A stretch of 64,000 nt of DNA from Xanthomonas sp. F10 (GCF_014206815.1 NZ_JACHNP010000002.1:1-64000); one strand, 5' to 3'. Numbered from the stretch's first letter, positions 1 to 9,117 are shown. The notes: generated by a model from the letters alone, not told the origin. Translations and numbers: made by a program.

Positions 1-478
1 AAAGCCTCGAAATGACGGATCGGCGAGGCGCTGCCCGTTCCCTCACCCCGACCCCTCTCCCGCGGGGAGAGGGGCTCGGTTCCTCCCTTCTCCCGCCAGG
101 ACCACGACCCCCTTTGCGGGGGAAGCGGCCCCGCAGGGGCGTCACCGAACTCTTGCAAAGACTTTTTGGGGTCTTTTATGTCGTGCGTCTCATCGATGTC
201 GCGCGTCTTCCACAGGCGCGCTTGACTGATGAAGCAATCGCTGCCCGCACGCCATCGGCGAAGTACATCCAGGTTCAGCTGAACACGTGCGCCAGTCCAC
301 AACTGGCCACTTCGACAGCGGGTTTTGAGCGAGCGCATCGTACCGTTCCATGGAGCGATGCGTGCCTTTCATGCCATGGCGCTTAGACTTTTTTCCGATT
401 CCGGCGATCGCGAGGGCATTCGCTGCCTGCTTCACGCGTCGCTCTCGGCCCCCTTTCACCCACCACGAGGCCTTCCCC
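1..478. other. Leading intergenic region with hairpins
   Basis: No reading frame here looks like a gene; the short open frames overlap on both strands and resemble no family I know. A perfect 10-bp stem (CCCCTCTCCC at 52-61 with GGGAGAGGGG at 65-74) and a weaker one (AAAGAC 157-162 with GTCTTT 171-176, followed by T) could be the end of transcription of a gene lying before the window. The 3' part is presumably the leader and promoter of the alcohol dehydrogenase. Confidence 0.5.
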
Positions 479-1546
479 ATGAGCCAAGCCACTGGATACG
501 CCGCCCAGGCATCCGATCAGCCGCTGACCCCCTTCACCTTCGAGCGCCGTGCGCTCGGTGCCAAGGATGTCAGCATCGAGATCCTCTACTGCGGCGTCTG
601 CCACTCCGATCTGCATACCGCCCGCAACGAGTGGCACAACACTCAGTACCCATCGGTACCAGGCCATGAAATCGTCGGCCGCGTCACCGCGGTGGGCGAC
701 CAGGTCGGTAGCTTCAAGGTCGGCGACCTGGCCGGCGTCGGCTGCATGGTCGACAGCTGCCGGCACTGCTCCTCCTGCGCCGATGGCGAAGAGCAGTACT
801 GCGAAAACGGCTTCGTCGGTACCTACAACGGCCCGATGTTCGGCGGCGAGAACACTTATGGCGGCTACTCCGACCATATCGTGGTCGACGAGAAGTACGT
901 GCTGCACATCCGCCACGATGCCGACAAGCTGGCCGCGGTGGCGCCGCTGCTGTGCGCCGGCATCACCACCTATTCGCCGCTGAACCACTGGAAGGTGGGT
1001 CCTGGCAAGAAGGTCGGCATCGTCGGTCTGGGCGGCCTCGGCCACATGGGCGTGAAGATCGCCCACGCCATGGGCGCGCACGTGGTGCTGTTCACGACGT
1101 CGGCCGGCAAGCGCGAGGATGCGCTGCGTCTGGGCGCGAACGAGGTGGTGGTGTCGAAGAACGCCGAGGAGATGGCGGCGCATACCAACAGCTTCGATTT
1201 CATCCTCAACACCGTGGCGGCGCCGCACGATCTGGATGCCTTCCTGACCCTGCTCAAGCGCGATGGCACCATGACCCTGGTCGGCGCACCGGCCGAACCG
1301 CATCCGTCGCCGACGGTGTTCAACCTGATCATGAAGCGGCGCCAGCTGGCCGGCTCGCTGATCGGCGGCATCCGTGAGACTCAGGAAATGCTGGATTTCT
1401 GCGCCAAGCACGGCATCGTGTCCGACATCGAGACGATCGAGATGGCGCAGATCAACGAGGCCTACGAGCGCATGCTCAAGGGCGACGTGAAGTACCGCTT
1501 CGTCATCGACATGGCCAGCCTGGCACAGACCAAGCGAGCGGCCTGA
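479..1546 (+). CDS. Zinc-dependent NAD(P) alcohol dehydrogenase (YahK/cinnamyl-alcohol dehydrogenase type)
   Basis: A 355-residue medium-chain dehydrogenase/reductase that should interconvert aldehydes and alcohols with NADP(H) in the cytoplasm. Visible features: catalytic zinc motif GVCHSDLH (Cys41), His63-Glu64 in PGHE, third ligand candidate Cys158, four structural-zinc cysteines (94, 97, 100, 108), and a Rossmann dinucleotide loop GLGGLG at 182-187. The frame is open upstream to 350, but ATG 479 is preferred: GAGG at 467-470 is well spaced and family members start about here. It stands alone, with a strong hairpin terminator behind it. Substrate cannot be read from the sequence; the CAD/YahK subgroup typically reduces a broad range of aldehydes. 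Confidence 0.93.
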   Translation: MSQATGYAAQASDQPLTPFTFERRALGAKDVSIEILYCGVCHSDLHTARNEWHNTQYPSVPGHEIVGRVTAVGDQVGSFKVGDLAGVGCMVDSCRHCSSCADGEEQYCENGFVGTYNGPMFGGENTYGGYSDHIVVDEKYVLHIRHDADKLAAVAPLLCAGITTYSPLNHWKVGPGKKVGIVGLGGLGHMGVKIAHAMGAHVVLFTTSAGKREDALRLGANEVVVSKNAEEMAAHTNSFDFILNTVAAPHDLDAFLTLLKRDGTMTLVGAPAEPHPSPTVFNLIMKRRQLAGSLIGGIRETQEMLDFCAKHGIVSDIETIEMAQINEAYERMLKGDVKYRFVIDMASLAQTKRAA

Positions 1547-1608
1547 GGCGGCGTCCGCGGTGGCGTTTCGCTACCGCGGCCACGTCACGCATCATGGCGA
1601 GACCTCGG

Positions 1609-1637
1609 AAGCCCGGGCAAGCATGCCCGGGCTTTTC
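1609..1637 (+). terminator. Rho-independent terminator of the alcohol dehydrogenase
   Basis: Stem AAGCCCGGGCA (1609-1619) pairs perfectly with TGCCCGGGCTT (1624-1634) around a 4-base loop and is followed by T residues. It lies about 60 bp after the dehydrogenase stop codon. Confidence 0.8.
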
Positions 1638-1974
1638 TATTGGGGAGGGCGGGGCCGATATCGTCGTATGCGCCAGGGGCGGTGGATCCTCGTTTCCGGG
1701 GAACAGGTCGCAGGCATCCTTGGGCGCGGGAACGAAGCGCTGCAGGATCGAGACAGCCGACAGGCAGCGCAGCGGATGGCCGCAAGGCGAGCCACGCGCT
1801 CTGCAGGGTGGTGATGCTCCGCGAGGCGCGCGAATCCATCTTGTCGTGATTGAATACATCGTAAGAACGTCAGCCTGATTCGCCCCGCGCTGACGAAAGC
1901 CAGACAGACCGCGACTGCGTGTCGTGTCGCGCCAAGGCCGTCGGTATCCAGGCGACTGATGCGCGATCCACCGC

Positions 1975-2042
1975 TGTAGGAGCGGCTTCAGCCGCGACGG
2001 GCATTCCCGGTAACTCCTGTCGCGGCTGAAGCCGCTCCTACA
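1975..2042. repeat. REP-like palindrome, copy 1 of 4
   Basis: An inverted repeat of TGTAGGAGCGGCTTCAGCCG type, with about 24-bp arms facing each other across roughly 20 bp. The same element recurs at 19854, 43029 and 47483, always between genes. This matches the palindromic REP elements common in Xanthomonas and Stenotrophomonas, which are mobilised in trans by RAYT transposases. No RAYT gene is in the window. Confidence 0.85.
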
Positions 2043-2213
2043 GTTGCCAGGTGTCGTGATTCGAGGCGCCTCGAAGAGGCCCCCACAACAGCGCACCCGC
2101 AACGCGCTGTTGAACATGATCGGATGGAAGCCGGCACAGCGATGATGGCAACGCATGCCGTCGTGTTCCGCGCGCCCTATGCCGCCCGTCGCACGACCGA
2201 CGCCCACAAACGA

Positions 2214-2235
2214 CAACGGCGCCGAAGCGCCGTTG
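2214..2235 (-). terminator. Hairpin ending the M28 peptidase transcript
   Basis: CAACGGCGC (2214-2222) and GCGCCGTTG (2227-2235) form a perfect 9-bp stem. Read on the minus strand the loop is the stable tetraloop TTCG. It lies about 25 bp after the leftward peptidase stop. The following minus-strand bases are only moderately T-rich, so termination efficiency is uncertain. Confidence 0.6.
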
Positions 2236-2260
2236 CCATGAAACTGGAGGGCGCAGCCGC

Positions 2261-4003
2261 CTACTTGGCGGCGGCAGGCGCCGCTGCCGGCAGCGACGTG
2301 GGCCGGCCCATCATCTTGTCGCGTGCGGCCTTGAACGGGTTGTCCGGATACCAGTTCGGCCAGCTGTCGCCGGCGGCCAGTTCCTTGCCGACCCCGTATA
2401 CCGCCTGCAGGTCGTCCATCACGCCATCGAGCTTCCAGGTCGCCGGGTCGTACTCGTCGGCCGCCGTGTGATAACGCTTGGCGTAGTCCGCCGCGGCACG
2501 GCGTCCGGCCTCGATGCCGCCGTCGACCAAGTCCTCGCCGCCGTCGATGTACAGCGCGGGCACGCCGGCCTTGGCGAAGTTGAAGTGATCGGAGCGGAAG
2601 TAGAAGCCGCTCTGCGGCGCGTCTTCAGAGTGCAGCACGCGGCCTTGCGCGGCGGCGATGGGCTTGAGCAGGTCTTCCAGCTGCGAGTTGCCGAACCCGT
2701 TGACCACCAAATCCCTGGCGCGCCCGGCCACCGGCATCGCATCCAGGTTGATGACGCCGGCGATCTTGTTCAGCGGGAAGGTCGGATGCGCCACGTAGTA
2801 CTTGGAACCGAGCAGTCCCGACTCTTCCAGGGTCACCGCCAGGAACACCACCGAGCGCTCGGGCTTGGGCTGCTGGTGCGCGAACGCCTCGGCGATTTCC
2901 AGGATGCCGGCCACGCCGGTGGCGTTGTCGACCGCGCCGTTGTAGATGTTGTCGCCCGGTTCGCCCTCGTGCTTGCCCAGGTGATCCCAGTGCGCCATGT
3001 ACACCACCGCTTCGTCGGCGCGGCTGCTGCCGGGCAGCACGCCGACCACGTTGCGCGAGGTCTTCTCGGCGATGGTGCTCTTCAGGTCCACCGAGAGCTT
3101 GGCCTTCAGCGGGACCGGCTTGAAGCCGCGCTTGCTGGCGTCCTTGTAGGCCTGTGCCAGATCCAGGCCGGCGTCGGCGAACAGCTTCTTGGCCGCCTCG
3201 GCGGTGAGCCAGCCCTGCACCGGAATGCGCGGCTCCGGATCGTCCTTCGCCGGCAGGTCGTACTGCGCGCCGGACCAGGAGTTCTTGACCACGTCCCAGC
3301 CGTAGCTGGCGCCGGGCGTGTCGTGCACGATCAACGCGGCGGCGGCACCCTTGCTCGCGGCTTCCTCGAACTTGTAGGTCCAGCGCCCGTAGTAGGTCAT
3401 GCGCTTGCCTTCGAACAGGCTGCCGTCGCCGGTGTGGAAGCCGGGGTCGTTGACGAACATCACCACCGTCTTGCCCTTCCAGTCCTGGCCGGCATAGTCG
3501 TTCCACTTCTGCTCCGGCGCGTCCACGCCGTAGCCGACGAAGACCATGTCGCTGCCATCGAGCTTGACCTCGGGCTGGCCGGTGCGCGTGCCCACCACCA
3601 TGTCGGTGCCGAAGGCGAGCTGCCGTGCCGCGCCGTCGTGCGCGATGGTGAGCGTGGTGCCGGGCGCCGCGGTGGTCTCAGTCATCGCCACGTCCTGGAA
3701 CCAGCTGTCGCCGTTGCCCGGCTGCAAGCCGATGCGTTGCATCTGGTCGCGGATGTAGGCCACGGTCTTGTCCTCGCCCGGCGTGCCGGGGCCGCGGCCT
3801 TCGAAAGCGTCGGAGGACAGCGTCTTGACCAGTTCGGCGAAGTCCGCCGGCGCGATCCCGGTGGAAAACGCATGCGCGGGCGCCGCAGCAGGCGCGGGCG
3901 CTGCGGTCGGTGGCGCGGCGTCGGCGGCCGGGGCGGGGGCTTCGCGCTTGCACGCGGTCAGCGCCGCCGCTGCGGCCAGGCACAGCACGAGCTTGCGGGA
4001 CAT
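2261..4003 (-). CDS. M28 family metallopeptidase, lipoprotein
   Basis: A 580-residue predicted zinc aminopeptidase-type enzyme anchored in the envelope. The start MSRKLVLCLAAAAALTACKR is a lipoprotein signal with lipobox LTAC; an Ala/Pro-rich linker follows. The region around residues 100-300 carries the protease-associated-type insertion often seen in this family, and the M28 core follows: AHWDHLG (first metal His and Asp), NGAVDNATGVAG, LEESGLLGS (catalytic and metal Glu), NLDAMP, and RSDHFNFAKAGVPALY with a late metal His. AGGAG precedes the chosen ATG at 4003; longer starts would add non-signal residues. It probably cleaves N-terminal residues from peptides in the periplasm. It shares its strand with the VNG-repeat gene 76 bp upstream and may be cotranscribed. 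Confidence 0.9.
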   Translation of the reverse strand: MSRKLVLCLAAAAALTACKREAPAPAADAAPPTAAPAPAAAPAHAFSTGIAPADFAELVKTLSSDAFEGRGPGTPGEDKTVAYIRDQMQRIGLQPGNGDSWFQDVAMTETTAAPGTTLTIAHDGAARQLAFGTDMVVGTRTGQPEVKLDGSDMVFVGYGVDAPEQKWNDYAGQDWKGKTVVMFVNDPGFHTGDGSLFEGKRMTYYGRWTYKFEEAASKGAAAALIVHDTPGASYGWDVVKNSWSGAQYDLPAKDDPEPRIPVQGWLTAEAAKKLFADAGLDLAQAYKDASKRGFKPVPLKAKLSVDLKSTIAEKTSRNVVGVLPGSSRADEAVVYMAHWDHLGKHEGEPGDNIYNGAVDNATGVAGILEIAEAFAHQQPKPERSVVFLAVTLEESGLLGSKYYVAHPTFPLNKIAGVINLDAMPVAGRARDLVVNGFGNSQLEDLLKPIAAAQGRVLHSEDAPQSGFYFRSDHFNFAKAGVPALYIDGGEDLVDGGIEAGRRAAADYAKRYHTAADEYDPATWKLDGVMDDLQAVYGVGKELAAGDSWPNWYPDNPFKAARDKMMGRPTSLPAAAPAAAK

Positions 4004-4079
4004 GGGGGCTCCTGGTGGCGAGGGAACCCTGGATTCTATAGGCAAGCCGCGCGCACCCGGGTGCGCACGGCAACGCGGC

Positions 4080-4739
4080 TCAGTTGTTCGGCGCGGTGTC
4101 GCCGTCGAAGGGCAACGCGGTGGCCCCGGTGATCGGCCCGGTCTTGGCACTGCGGTGCACGTACAGGGTGACTTCGCGCTCGAAGCGCAGCGGGCCGTCG
4201 ATCACCGCACGCGGGCCGACGATGACCCGCGGCTTGCGCGCCGGCTTGAACGACATGCTGAAGCTGGGCTTGTTGATCGAGATGCCGCCGCCGACATGCG
4301 AATCGTGGCCGACGGTGATGTCGCCGTTGACCGTCTCGATGCCCTTGTCCAGTTGCGTGGCGACCAGGCCGATGCTGCCGTTGACGCTCTCGATGCCGCC
4401 GCCGACGCGGCCGCCGCGGTCGACGAAGATGCCGCCGTTGACGGTTTCGATGGAACCGGCGACCTGCGCGCGCTCGCCGAGGGTGATGCCGCCGTTGACC
4501 GTGGACAGACCCTTGGTCTGCGCGCCGTCGGCGACCTTGACGCTGCCGTTGACCGTTTCCACGCTGCCTACCTGGGCGCCGGACTGGACGTTGATACTGC
4601 CGTTGACGGTTTCCAGATCCCCGTACTGCTTGCCGGCGTCGGCGGTGATGCTGCCGTTGACCTTGCTGATGCTCTCGCTCGCGAACGCCGGGCCGGCCAG
4701 GGCCAAGGCCAGCACAACCGCCAGATGCATGCGTTTCAT
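4080..4739 (-). CDS. Secreted VNG-repeat (probable beta-solenoid) protein, function unknown
   Basis: A 219-residue protein with a cleavable signal peptide (cut near AFA-SE). Residues about 24-160 consist of seven imperfect repeats of 18-20 residues, each carrying a VNG[SGD][IV] core usually preceded by ET, such as LETVNGSINVQSGAQVGS. A short IxIN unit and a basic C-terminal segment with KPARKPRVIVGPRAVIDG follow. Short periodic Val/Ile-Asn-Gly repeats suggest a beta-helix like bactofilins or DUF4097-type proteins, but this one is exported. The ribosome site GGGAGGTGAGGG precedes the ATG. I do not recognise a biochemical function; an envelope structural or stress role is only an inference. Confidence 0.8.
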   Translation of the reverse strand: MKRMHLAVVLALALAGPAFASESISKVNGSITADAGKQYGDLETVNGSINVQSGAQVGSVETVNGSVKVADGAQTKGLSTVNGGITLGERAQVAGSIETVNGGIFVDRGGRVGGGIESVNGSIGLVATQLDKGIETVNGDITVGHDSHVGGGISINKPSFSMSFKPARKPRVIVGPRAVIDGPLRFEREVTLYVHRSAKTGPITGATALPFDGDTAPNN

Positions 4740-4842
4740 CCCTCACCTCCCGGGCGCCGACGATGCGGCGGCAATCAATCGTGAGGCGATCACAACACGC
4801 TTCGCTACAATCCACACCTGCCTGAAGTCACTGGACCCCCGC

Positions 4843-6153
4843 TTGCCCGCAGCCGCGCCTGTCCCATCGCATTCCGCCGCGCCCTGCGCGGCCGAGCGGC
4901 GTGCGCCCGGCGACTGGCGCGGGCCGTTGCGCAGCCTGCTGGCGGCGGCGTGGCTGCTGACCGCGGGGATGGCCGCGGCGCAGAATCCGCGCGAGGCCGA
5001 GAAGCGCCTGGAGAAGGTGCGCGGCGAGCTGAAGAGCGTGGCCGAGGAACGGCGGCAACTGGAGGGCAAGCGCGGCGACGCCGCACGCCAGTTGCGCGAG
5101 GCCGACGAAAAAGTCGCCGCCACCGGCCGCAGCCTGGCGCAGACGCAGCAGGCGCTGCAGCGGCACCAGCAGACCCTGGCCGAGCTCGAACGCAAGCGCG
5201 ATGGCCTGCGCAGCGGCCTGACCCGCCAGCGCGCCGAATTGGCGCAACTGTTGCGCGCGGCCTACGCCATCGGCGGCAATGCGCCGCTGAAGCTGTTGCT
5301 GGCGCAGGACCGCGTGGCCGACGCCAACCGCCTGCTGGCCTATCACCGCTACCTGCAGCGCGAGCGCGCGCAGCGCATCGCCACCTTGACCCACGAGTTG
5401 CAGGCGCTGGAACAGGTGCAGCGCGAGGTCGTCGAACAGAAGCAGCAACTGAGCGAAGCCCAGCGCCGCCAGCAGGAACAGGCGCAGGCCCTGCAGCGCG
5501 ACCGCAAGCAGCGCGCCAGCGTGGTCTCGGAACTGGACCAGCGCTATCAGGACCGCAGCGAACGCGAGAAGGCGCTGGGCCAGGACGCCAAGGCGCTGGA
5601 AACCCTGCTCGCCAACCTGCGCGCCGCGGCGGCCCGTGCCGAAGCCGAGCGCCGTGCCGCGGCCAGGCGCGAAGCCGCCGAGCAGGCGGCGCAGGCCAAG
5701 GCCGCGGCGAAGGCCGGGCGTGGTGGTGGCAAGGTGCCACCCAAGGTGGTCGCTTCGGCGCCGCCGTTGAAGGTCGGCGGCCTGGGCTGGCCGCTGTCGG
5801 GCGACCTGATCGCGCGTTACGGCGGCCGGCTGCCCGACGGGCGCACCAGCAGCGGCGTGCTGATCGCCGCCCCCGCCGGCAGCACCGTCACCGCAGTCGC
5901 CGACGGCACCGTGGTGTTCTCCGACTGGATGACCGGCTACGGCATGATCCTGATCGTGGACCACGGCAACGGCTACATGAGCCTGTACGCGCACAACGAC
6001 ACCTTGCTGCGCGACGCCGGCGCCAAGGTCAAGCGCGGCGATGCGGTGGCCAAGGTCGGCAATTCCGGCGGCCAGGGCCGTCCGGCGCTGTACTTCGAAC
6101 TGCGCCGCAATGGTCAGCCGGTGGATCCATCGTCGTGGCTGCAGCGCCGCTGA
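4843..6153 (+). CDS. envC: Murein hydrolase activator EnvC
   Basis: A periplasmic activator of AmiA/AmiB amidases during septum splitting. About 436 residues: an export leader (RSLLAAAWLLTAGMAAAQ), a long Arg/Gln/Glu-rich coiled coil over about residues 45-300, and a C-terminal LytM/M23 domain over the last 115 residues. The LytM domain is degenerate: the usual zinc-binding HxH near the end reads LYFELR, as expected for a non-catalytic activator. The open frame runs far upstream, where it overlaps the divergent VNG gene, so the start is uncertain. No ATG precedes the signal region; TTG 4843 is the best in-frame choice, TTG 4927 an alternative. The ATG at 4969 would delete the signal peptide. 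Followed by the S41 protease, a pairing seen in other proteobacteria. Confidence 0.88.
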   Translation: MPAAAPVPSHSAAPCAAERRAPGDWRGPLRSLLAAAWLLTAGMAAAQNPREAEKRLEKVRGELKSVAEERRQLEGKRGDAARQLREADEKVAATGRSLAQTQQALQRHQQTLAELERKRDGLRSGLTRQRAELAQLLRAAYAIGGNAPLKLLLAQDRVADANRLLAYHRYLQRERAQRIATLTHELQALEQVQREVVEQKQQLSEAQRRQQEQAQALQRDRKQRASVVSELDQRYQDRSEREKALGQDAKALETLLANLRAAAARAEAERRAAARREAAEQAAQAKAAAKAGRGGGKVPPKVVASAPPLKVGGLGWPLSGDLIARYGGRLPDGRTSSGVLIAAPAGSTVTAVADGTVVFSDWMTGYGMILIVDHGNGYMSLYAHNDTLLRDAGAKVKRGDAVAKVGNSGGQGRPALYFELRRNGQPVDPSSWLQRR

Positions 6154-6257
6154 GCCACGCCAACGCGGTGCGTTCAACGCGAATTTAGCTCCGCTTCGCG
6201 CATAATCCGGACAACCGCGCCGTGCACGGTGCGGGTCTTCCCCAATCGGAGTGCTTC

Positions 6258-7742
6258 ATGCGCGTAGTCCTGTCCGCAGCCCTGTTGCTCGCCCTGGCGC
6301 CGCTGCCGTCGATGGCGCAACGCGCCGAGACGCAGACGCCCACGGCCCCGGCGGCCAGCGCCGACGATCCCGATGCCACCGAATCGGCCAGCACCAAGGT
6401 GCCGCTGGACGAGATCCGCCGCTACGTCGCGGTCTACAACGCGGTGAAGGAAGCCTACGTCGATCCGGTCGACGACAAGAAGCTGATGCAGTCCGCGATC
6501 CGCGGTCTGCTGCTGGACCTGGATCCGCACAGCACCTATTTCAGCAAGGAAGACGCCGAGGCCTTCGACGAGCAGACCAGCGGCGCCTACGACGGCATCG
6601 GCGTGGAGCTGCTGCAGTTGCCGGACAATACCCTCAAGGTGGTGTCGCCGATCGACGACACGCCTGCCGCGCGCGCCGGCCTGCGCTCGGGCGACATCAT
6701 CATCGCCATCGACGGCAAGCCGATCAGCGCGGTCAAGGCGATGGAGCCGCTGCGCGGCGAGTCGGGCAGCAAGGTCGTGCTGACCATCGCCCGCGACAAG
6801 GTCGACAAGCCGTTCGACGTGACCCTGACCCGGCAGACCATCCGCGTGGCCAGCGTGCGCAGCCGCATGCTCGAGCCGGGCTACGGCTACATCCGCATCA
6901 GCACCTTCCAGGCCGACACCGGCGCCGATTTCCACAAGCAGCTGCAGCAGTTGCAGGCGCAGGCCGGCGGCAAGCTGCGCGGGTTGGTGCTGGATCTGCG
7001 CAGCAACCCGGGCGGCCTGCTGACCGCCGCGGTGCAGGTGGCCGACGACGTGCTCGACAAGGGCACCATCGTCAGCACGCGTGGGCGCATCTCGGTCAGC
7101 GATTCCAAGTTCGACGCCACGCCCGGCGATCTGCTCAACGGCGCGCCGATGGTGGTGTTGGTGGACGCCGGTTCGGCCAGCGCCTCGGAAGTGCTGGCCG
7201 GCGCGCTGCGCGACAACAAGCGCGCGCGCATCGTCGGCAGCCGTACCTTCGGCAAGGGCTCGGTGCAGACCGTGCTGCCGCTGGACAACGGCGATTCGGT
7301 CAAGCTGACCACGGCGCGCTACTACACGCCGAGCGGCAAGTCGATCCAGGCCAGCGGCATCGTGCCCGACGTGGTGCTGCACCCGGAGGCGAGTGCGGAC
7401 GACGCCGACAAGCCGGCCGCGATCGCCGACTACAGCGAAGCGACCCTGCCGGGCCATCTGCATGGCGACGACGAGGGCGCCGAGGGCTACACCGCCGGCG
7501 ACGTGCTGCCGGGCGATGGCCCGATCGCGCAGGCGCTGGCCGAACTGAAGCAGCCCGGCGCCGTGGCGCGGGCCGCTGCGGCGGCCCCGGCCGGCAAGGG
7601 CAAGGCCAAGCCGGCGCACAAGCCGGCGGGCGCGGCGCCGAAGCAGGCCCCGGCAAAGCCGCCGGCAGCGGAACCGGCCAAGCCCGACGCGGCCAAGCCG
7701 GCAACGAATACGCCCGAACCGGCCCCGGCGTCCGGTTCCTGA
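6258..7742 (+). CDS. ctpA: S41 family carboxy-terminal processing protease (CtpA-like)
   Basis: A 494-residue periplasmic serine protease that trims C-termini of envelope proteins. It has a signal peptide (cut after SMAQ), an N-terminal helical region, a PDZ domain at about residues 95-175 (GIGVELLQLPDN to RDKVDKPF), and the S41 catalytic core with VDAGSASASEVLAGAL (catalytic Ser) and SRTFGKGSVQT (catalytic Lys). The last 60 or so residues are a low-complexity Ala/Pro/Lys tail, unusual for the family and possibly a wall- or partner-binding extension. ATG 6258 has GGAG 8 bases upstream; an in-frame start at 6222 would extend before the signal. It lies 104 bp after envC on the same strand, so cotranscription is likely. 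Confidence 0.93.
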   Translation: MRVVLSAALLLALAPLPSMAQRAETQTPTAPAASADDPDATESASTKVPLDEIRRYVAVYNAVKEAYVDPVDDKKLMQSAIRGLLLDLDPHSTYFSKEDAEAFDEQTSGAYDGIGVELLQLPDNTLKVVSPIDDTPAARAGLRSGDIIIAIDGKPISAVKAMEPLRGESGSKVVLTIARDKVDKPFDVTLTRQTIRVASVRSRMLEPGYGYIRISTFQADTGADFHKQLQQLQAQAGGKLRGLVLDLRSNPGGLLTAAVQVADDVLDKGTIVSTRGRISVSDSKFDATPGDLLNGAPMVVLVDAGSASASEVLAGALRDNKRARIVGSRTFGKGSVQTVLPLDNGDSVKLTTARYYTPSGKSIQASGIVPDVVLHPEASADDADKPAAIADYSEATLPGHLHGDDEGAEGYTAGDVLPGDGPIAQALAELKQPGAVARAAAAAPAGKGKAKPAHKPAGAAPKQAPAKPPAAEPAKPDAAKPATNTPEPAPASGS

Positions 7743-7805
7743 GCCGGTCGCGGCGCGCCGTCGCCTAGCGCGCGGCGCGCCCGCTGGACGAAGGCGGTCT
7801 GCCGC

Positions 7806-8792
7806 TCAGCCGCGGGCGCTCAGCACCTCGGGATTGGCCAGCCGCTGCGGCGTGCCGGCGGCGAAGGCCAGCACGTTGTCGAAAGCCGTGCCGAAATACA
7901 GGTCGTAGCTGGCCTGCTCGACGTAGCCGATGTGCGGCGTCGCCAGCACGCGCGGATGCCGCAGCAGCGGATGCTGCGGGTCCAGCACCGGCTCCTGTTC
8001 GAAGACGTCCAGCGCTGCCTGTCCCGGGCGACCGGCGTCCAGCGCGGCCAGCAGCGCGCCCGGCGCAAGCAGTTCGGCGCGGCTGGTATTGACCAGCAAC
8101 GCATCGGGTTTCATCCGCAGCAGGTCGTCCAGCCCGATCTGGTGCCGGGTGGCCGCGACCAGGCGGCGATGCAAGCTGAGGACATCGCTCTCGGCGAACA
8201 GCGCCTCGCGGCTGGCAGCGACCGCGAAGCCGTCGGCGCGCGCCTGCGCACAACTGTCCTCGCTGCCCCACACTTGCACCTGCATGCCGAAGGCACGGCC
8301 GTAGGCGGCGACGCGACGGCCGATCTTGCCGTAGCTCCAGATGCCCAGCGTCAGACCATCCAGGCTGCGGCCCAGCTGCGCATCGCCGGTGACCTGCCAG
8401 TGTCCGGCCAGCAGCGCATGGCGGTAGGCGGGCAAGCGCCGGCTGGCGGCCATCAGCAGCGCCCAGGTCAGCTCCGCCGGCGCCACCGGCGAACCGACAC
8501 CTTCGGCCACGGCCACGCCGCGCGCGGTGCAGGCGGCTAGATCGATGTGCTCGCCGATCCGCCCGGTCTGGCTGATCAGGCGCAGCGTCGGCAGTTGCGC
8601 CAGCAGCGCGGCGTCGATGCGGGTGCGCTCGCGGATCAGCACCAGCGCCTCGGCCTCGGCGGCGCGTCGGAGGAAGGTCGCGCGGTCGGGCGCCAACGCG
8701 GTCAGCACCTGCACGCTGTGCGCCTGCAGGCGCGCGAAGCAGGGCAGGTGACGCACCGCATCCTGATAGTCGTCGGCGATCAGGATGCGCAT
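7806..8792 (-). CDS. D-2-hydroxyacid dehydrogenase family protein
   Basis: A 328-residue NAD-dependent dehydrogenase of the D-isomer 2-hydroxyacid family. The nucleotide-binding signature is altered but recognisable (LGIWSYGKIGRRVAAYG, around residue 150). Catalytic residues sit in VNTSRAELL (Arg), LDVFEQEPV (Glu) and LATPHIGY (His). The ATG giving MRILIADDYQDAVRH at 8792 is chosen over an in-frame start 21 codons upstream, which adds an Arg-rich stretch within the neighbouring DUF1820 gene. Only 4 bp separate it from DUF1820, indicating cotranscription. Substrate unknown; the subgroup is often annotated as phosphoglycerate-dehydrogenase-like, but the ACT domain of serine biosynthesis enzymes is absent. 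Confidence 0.88.
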   Translation of the reverse strand: MRILIADDYQDAVRHLPCFARLQAHSVQVLTALAPDRATFLRRAAEAEALVLIRERTRIDAALLAQLPTLRLISQTGRIGEHIDLAACTARGVAVAEGVGSPVAPAELTWALLMAASRRLPAYRHALLAGHWQVTGDAQLGRSLDGLTLGIWSYGKIGRRVAAYGRAFGMQVQVWGSEDSCAQARADGFAVAASREALFAESDVLSLHRRLVAATRHQIGLDDLLRMKPDALLVNTSRAELLAPGALLAALDAGRPGQAALDVFEQEPVLDPQHPLLRHPRVLATPHIGYVEQASYDLYFGTAFDNVLAFAAGTPQRLANPEVLSARG

Positions 8793-8796
8793 GCGC

Positions 8797-9117
8797 TCAG
8801 CGCGGCTTGCCGGGCATCGGGAACGGCGTGACCACCTTTTCGCCGGTGGTCGCATCGCGGATCGCCGACGGCCCTTTCTTCTCCACCTCTTCGATGCGCA
8901 CGATGCTCTGCATCGGCAGGTGCAGCGTCTTGGTGGCGCCGAACTCCTCGCGCAGGCGTTCCTCGGTGGGATCGATCACCAGCCCGTCGTGCACGTCGAA
9001 CACCAGGGTGCCGATCTCGGTGAAGCCCCACAGGTGGCTGCTGCCGACGTGCTGGCAGTACAGCTCGTAGACCTTGCCGTGGTTGAGGAAGGTCACTTTG
9101 TACAGGTGCTTGAACAT
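8797..9117 (-). CDS. DUF1820 family protein
   Basis: A 106-residue cytoplasmic protein starting MFKHLYKVTFLNHGKVYELY, with the FTEIGTLVFD and LPMQSIVRIEEVEKKGP segments I associate with DUF1820, a short family of gammaproteobacteria with no assigned biochemical role. No signal peptide or membrane segment. The gene directly precedes the hydroxyacid dehydrogenase. Confidence 0.85.
   Translation of the reverse strand: MFKHLYKVTFLNHGKVYELYCQHVGSSHLWGFTEIGTLVFDVHDGLVIDPTEERLREEFGATKTLHLPMQSIVRIEEVEKKGPSAIRDATTGEKVVTPFPMPGKPR

Larger units (their letters stand above)
1547..2260. other. 714-bp intergenic region with terminators and a REP
   Basis: No supported gene. It holds a terminator for the upstream dehydrogenase (1609-1637), a palindromic REP element (1975-2042) and a hairpin that probably ends the leftward peptidase transcript (2214-2235). 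Several short open frames occur on both strands, but none has a ribosome binding site with a recognisable product. Confidence 0.6.

Noticed and set aside
1503-2216. Minus-strand open frame in the 1.5-2.2 kb gap
   Set aside because: It crosses a terminator and a REP palindrome, and its product is low-complexity with no recognisable family.
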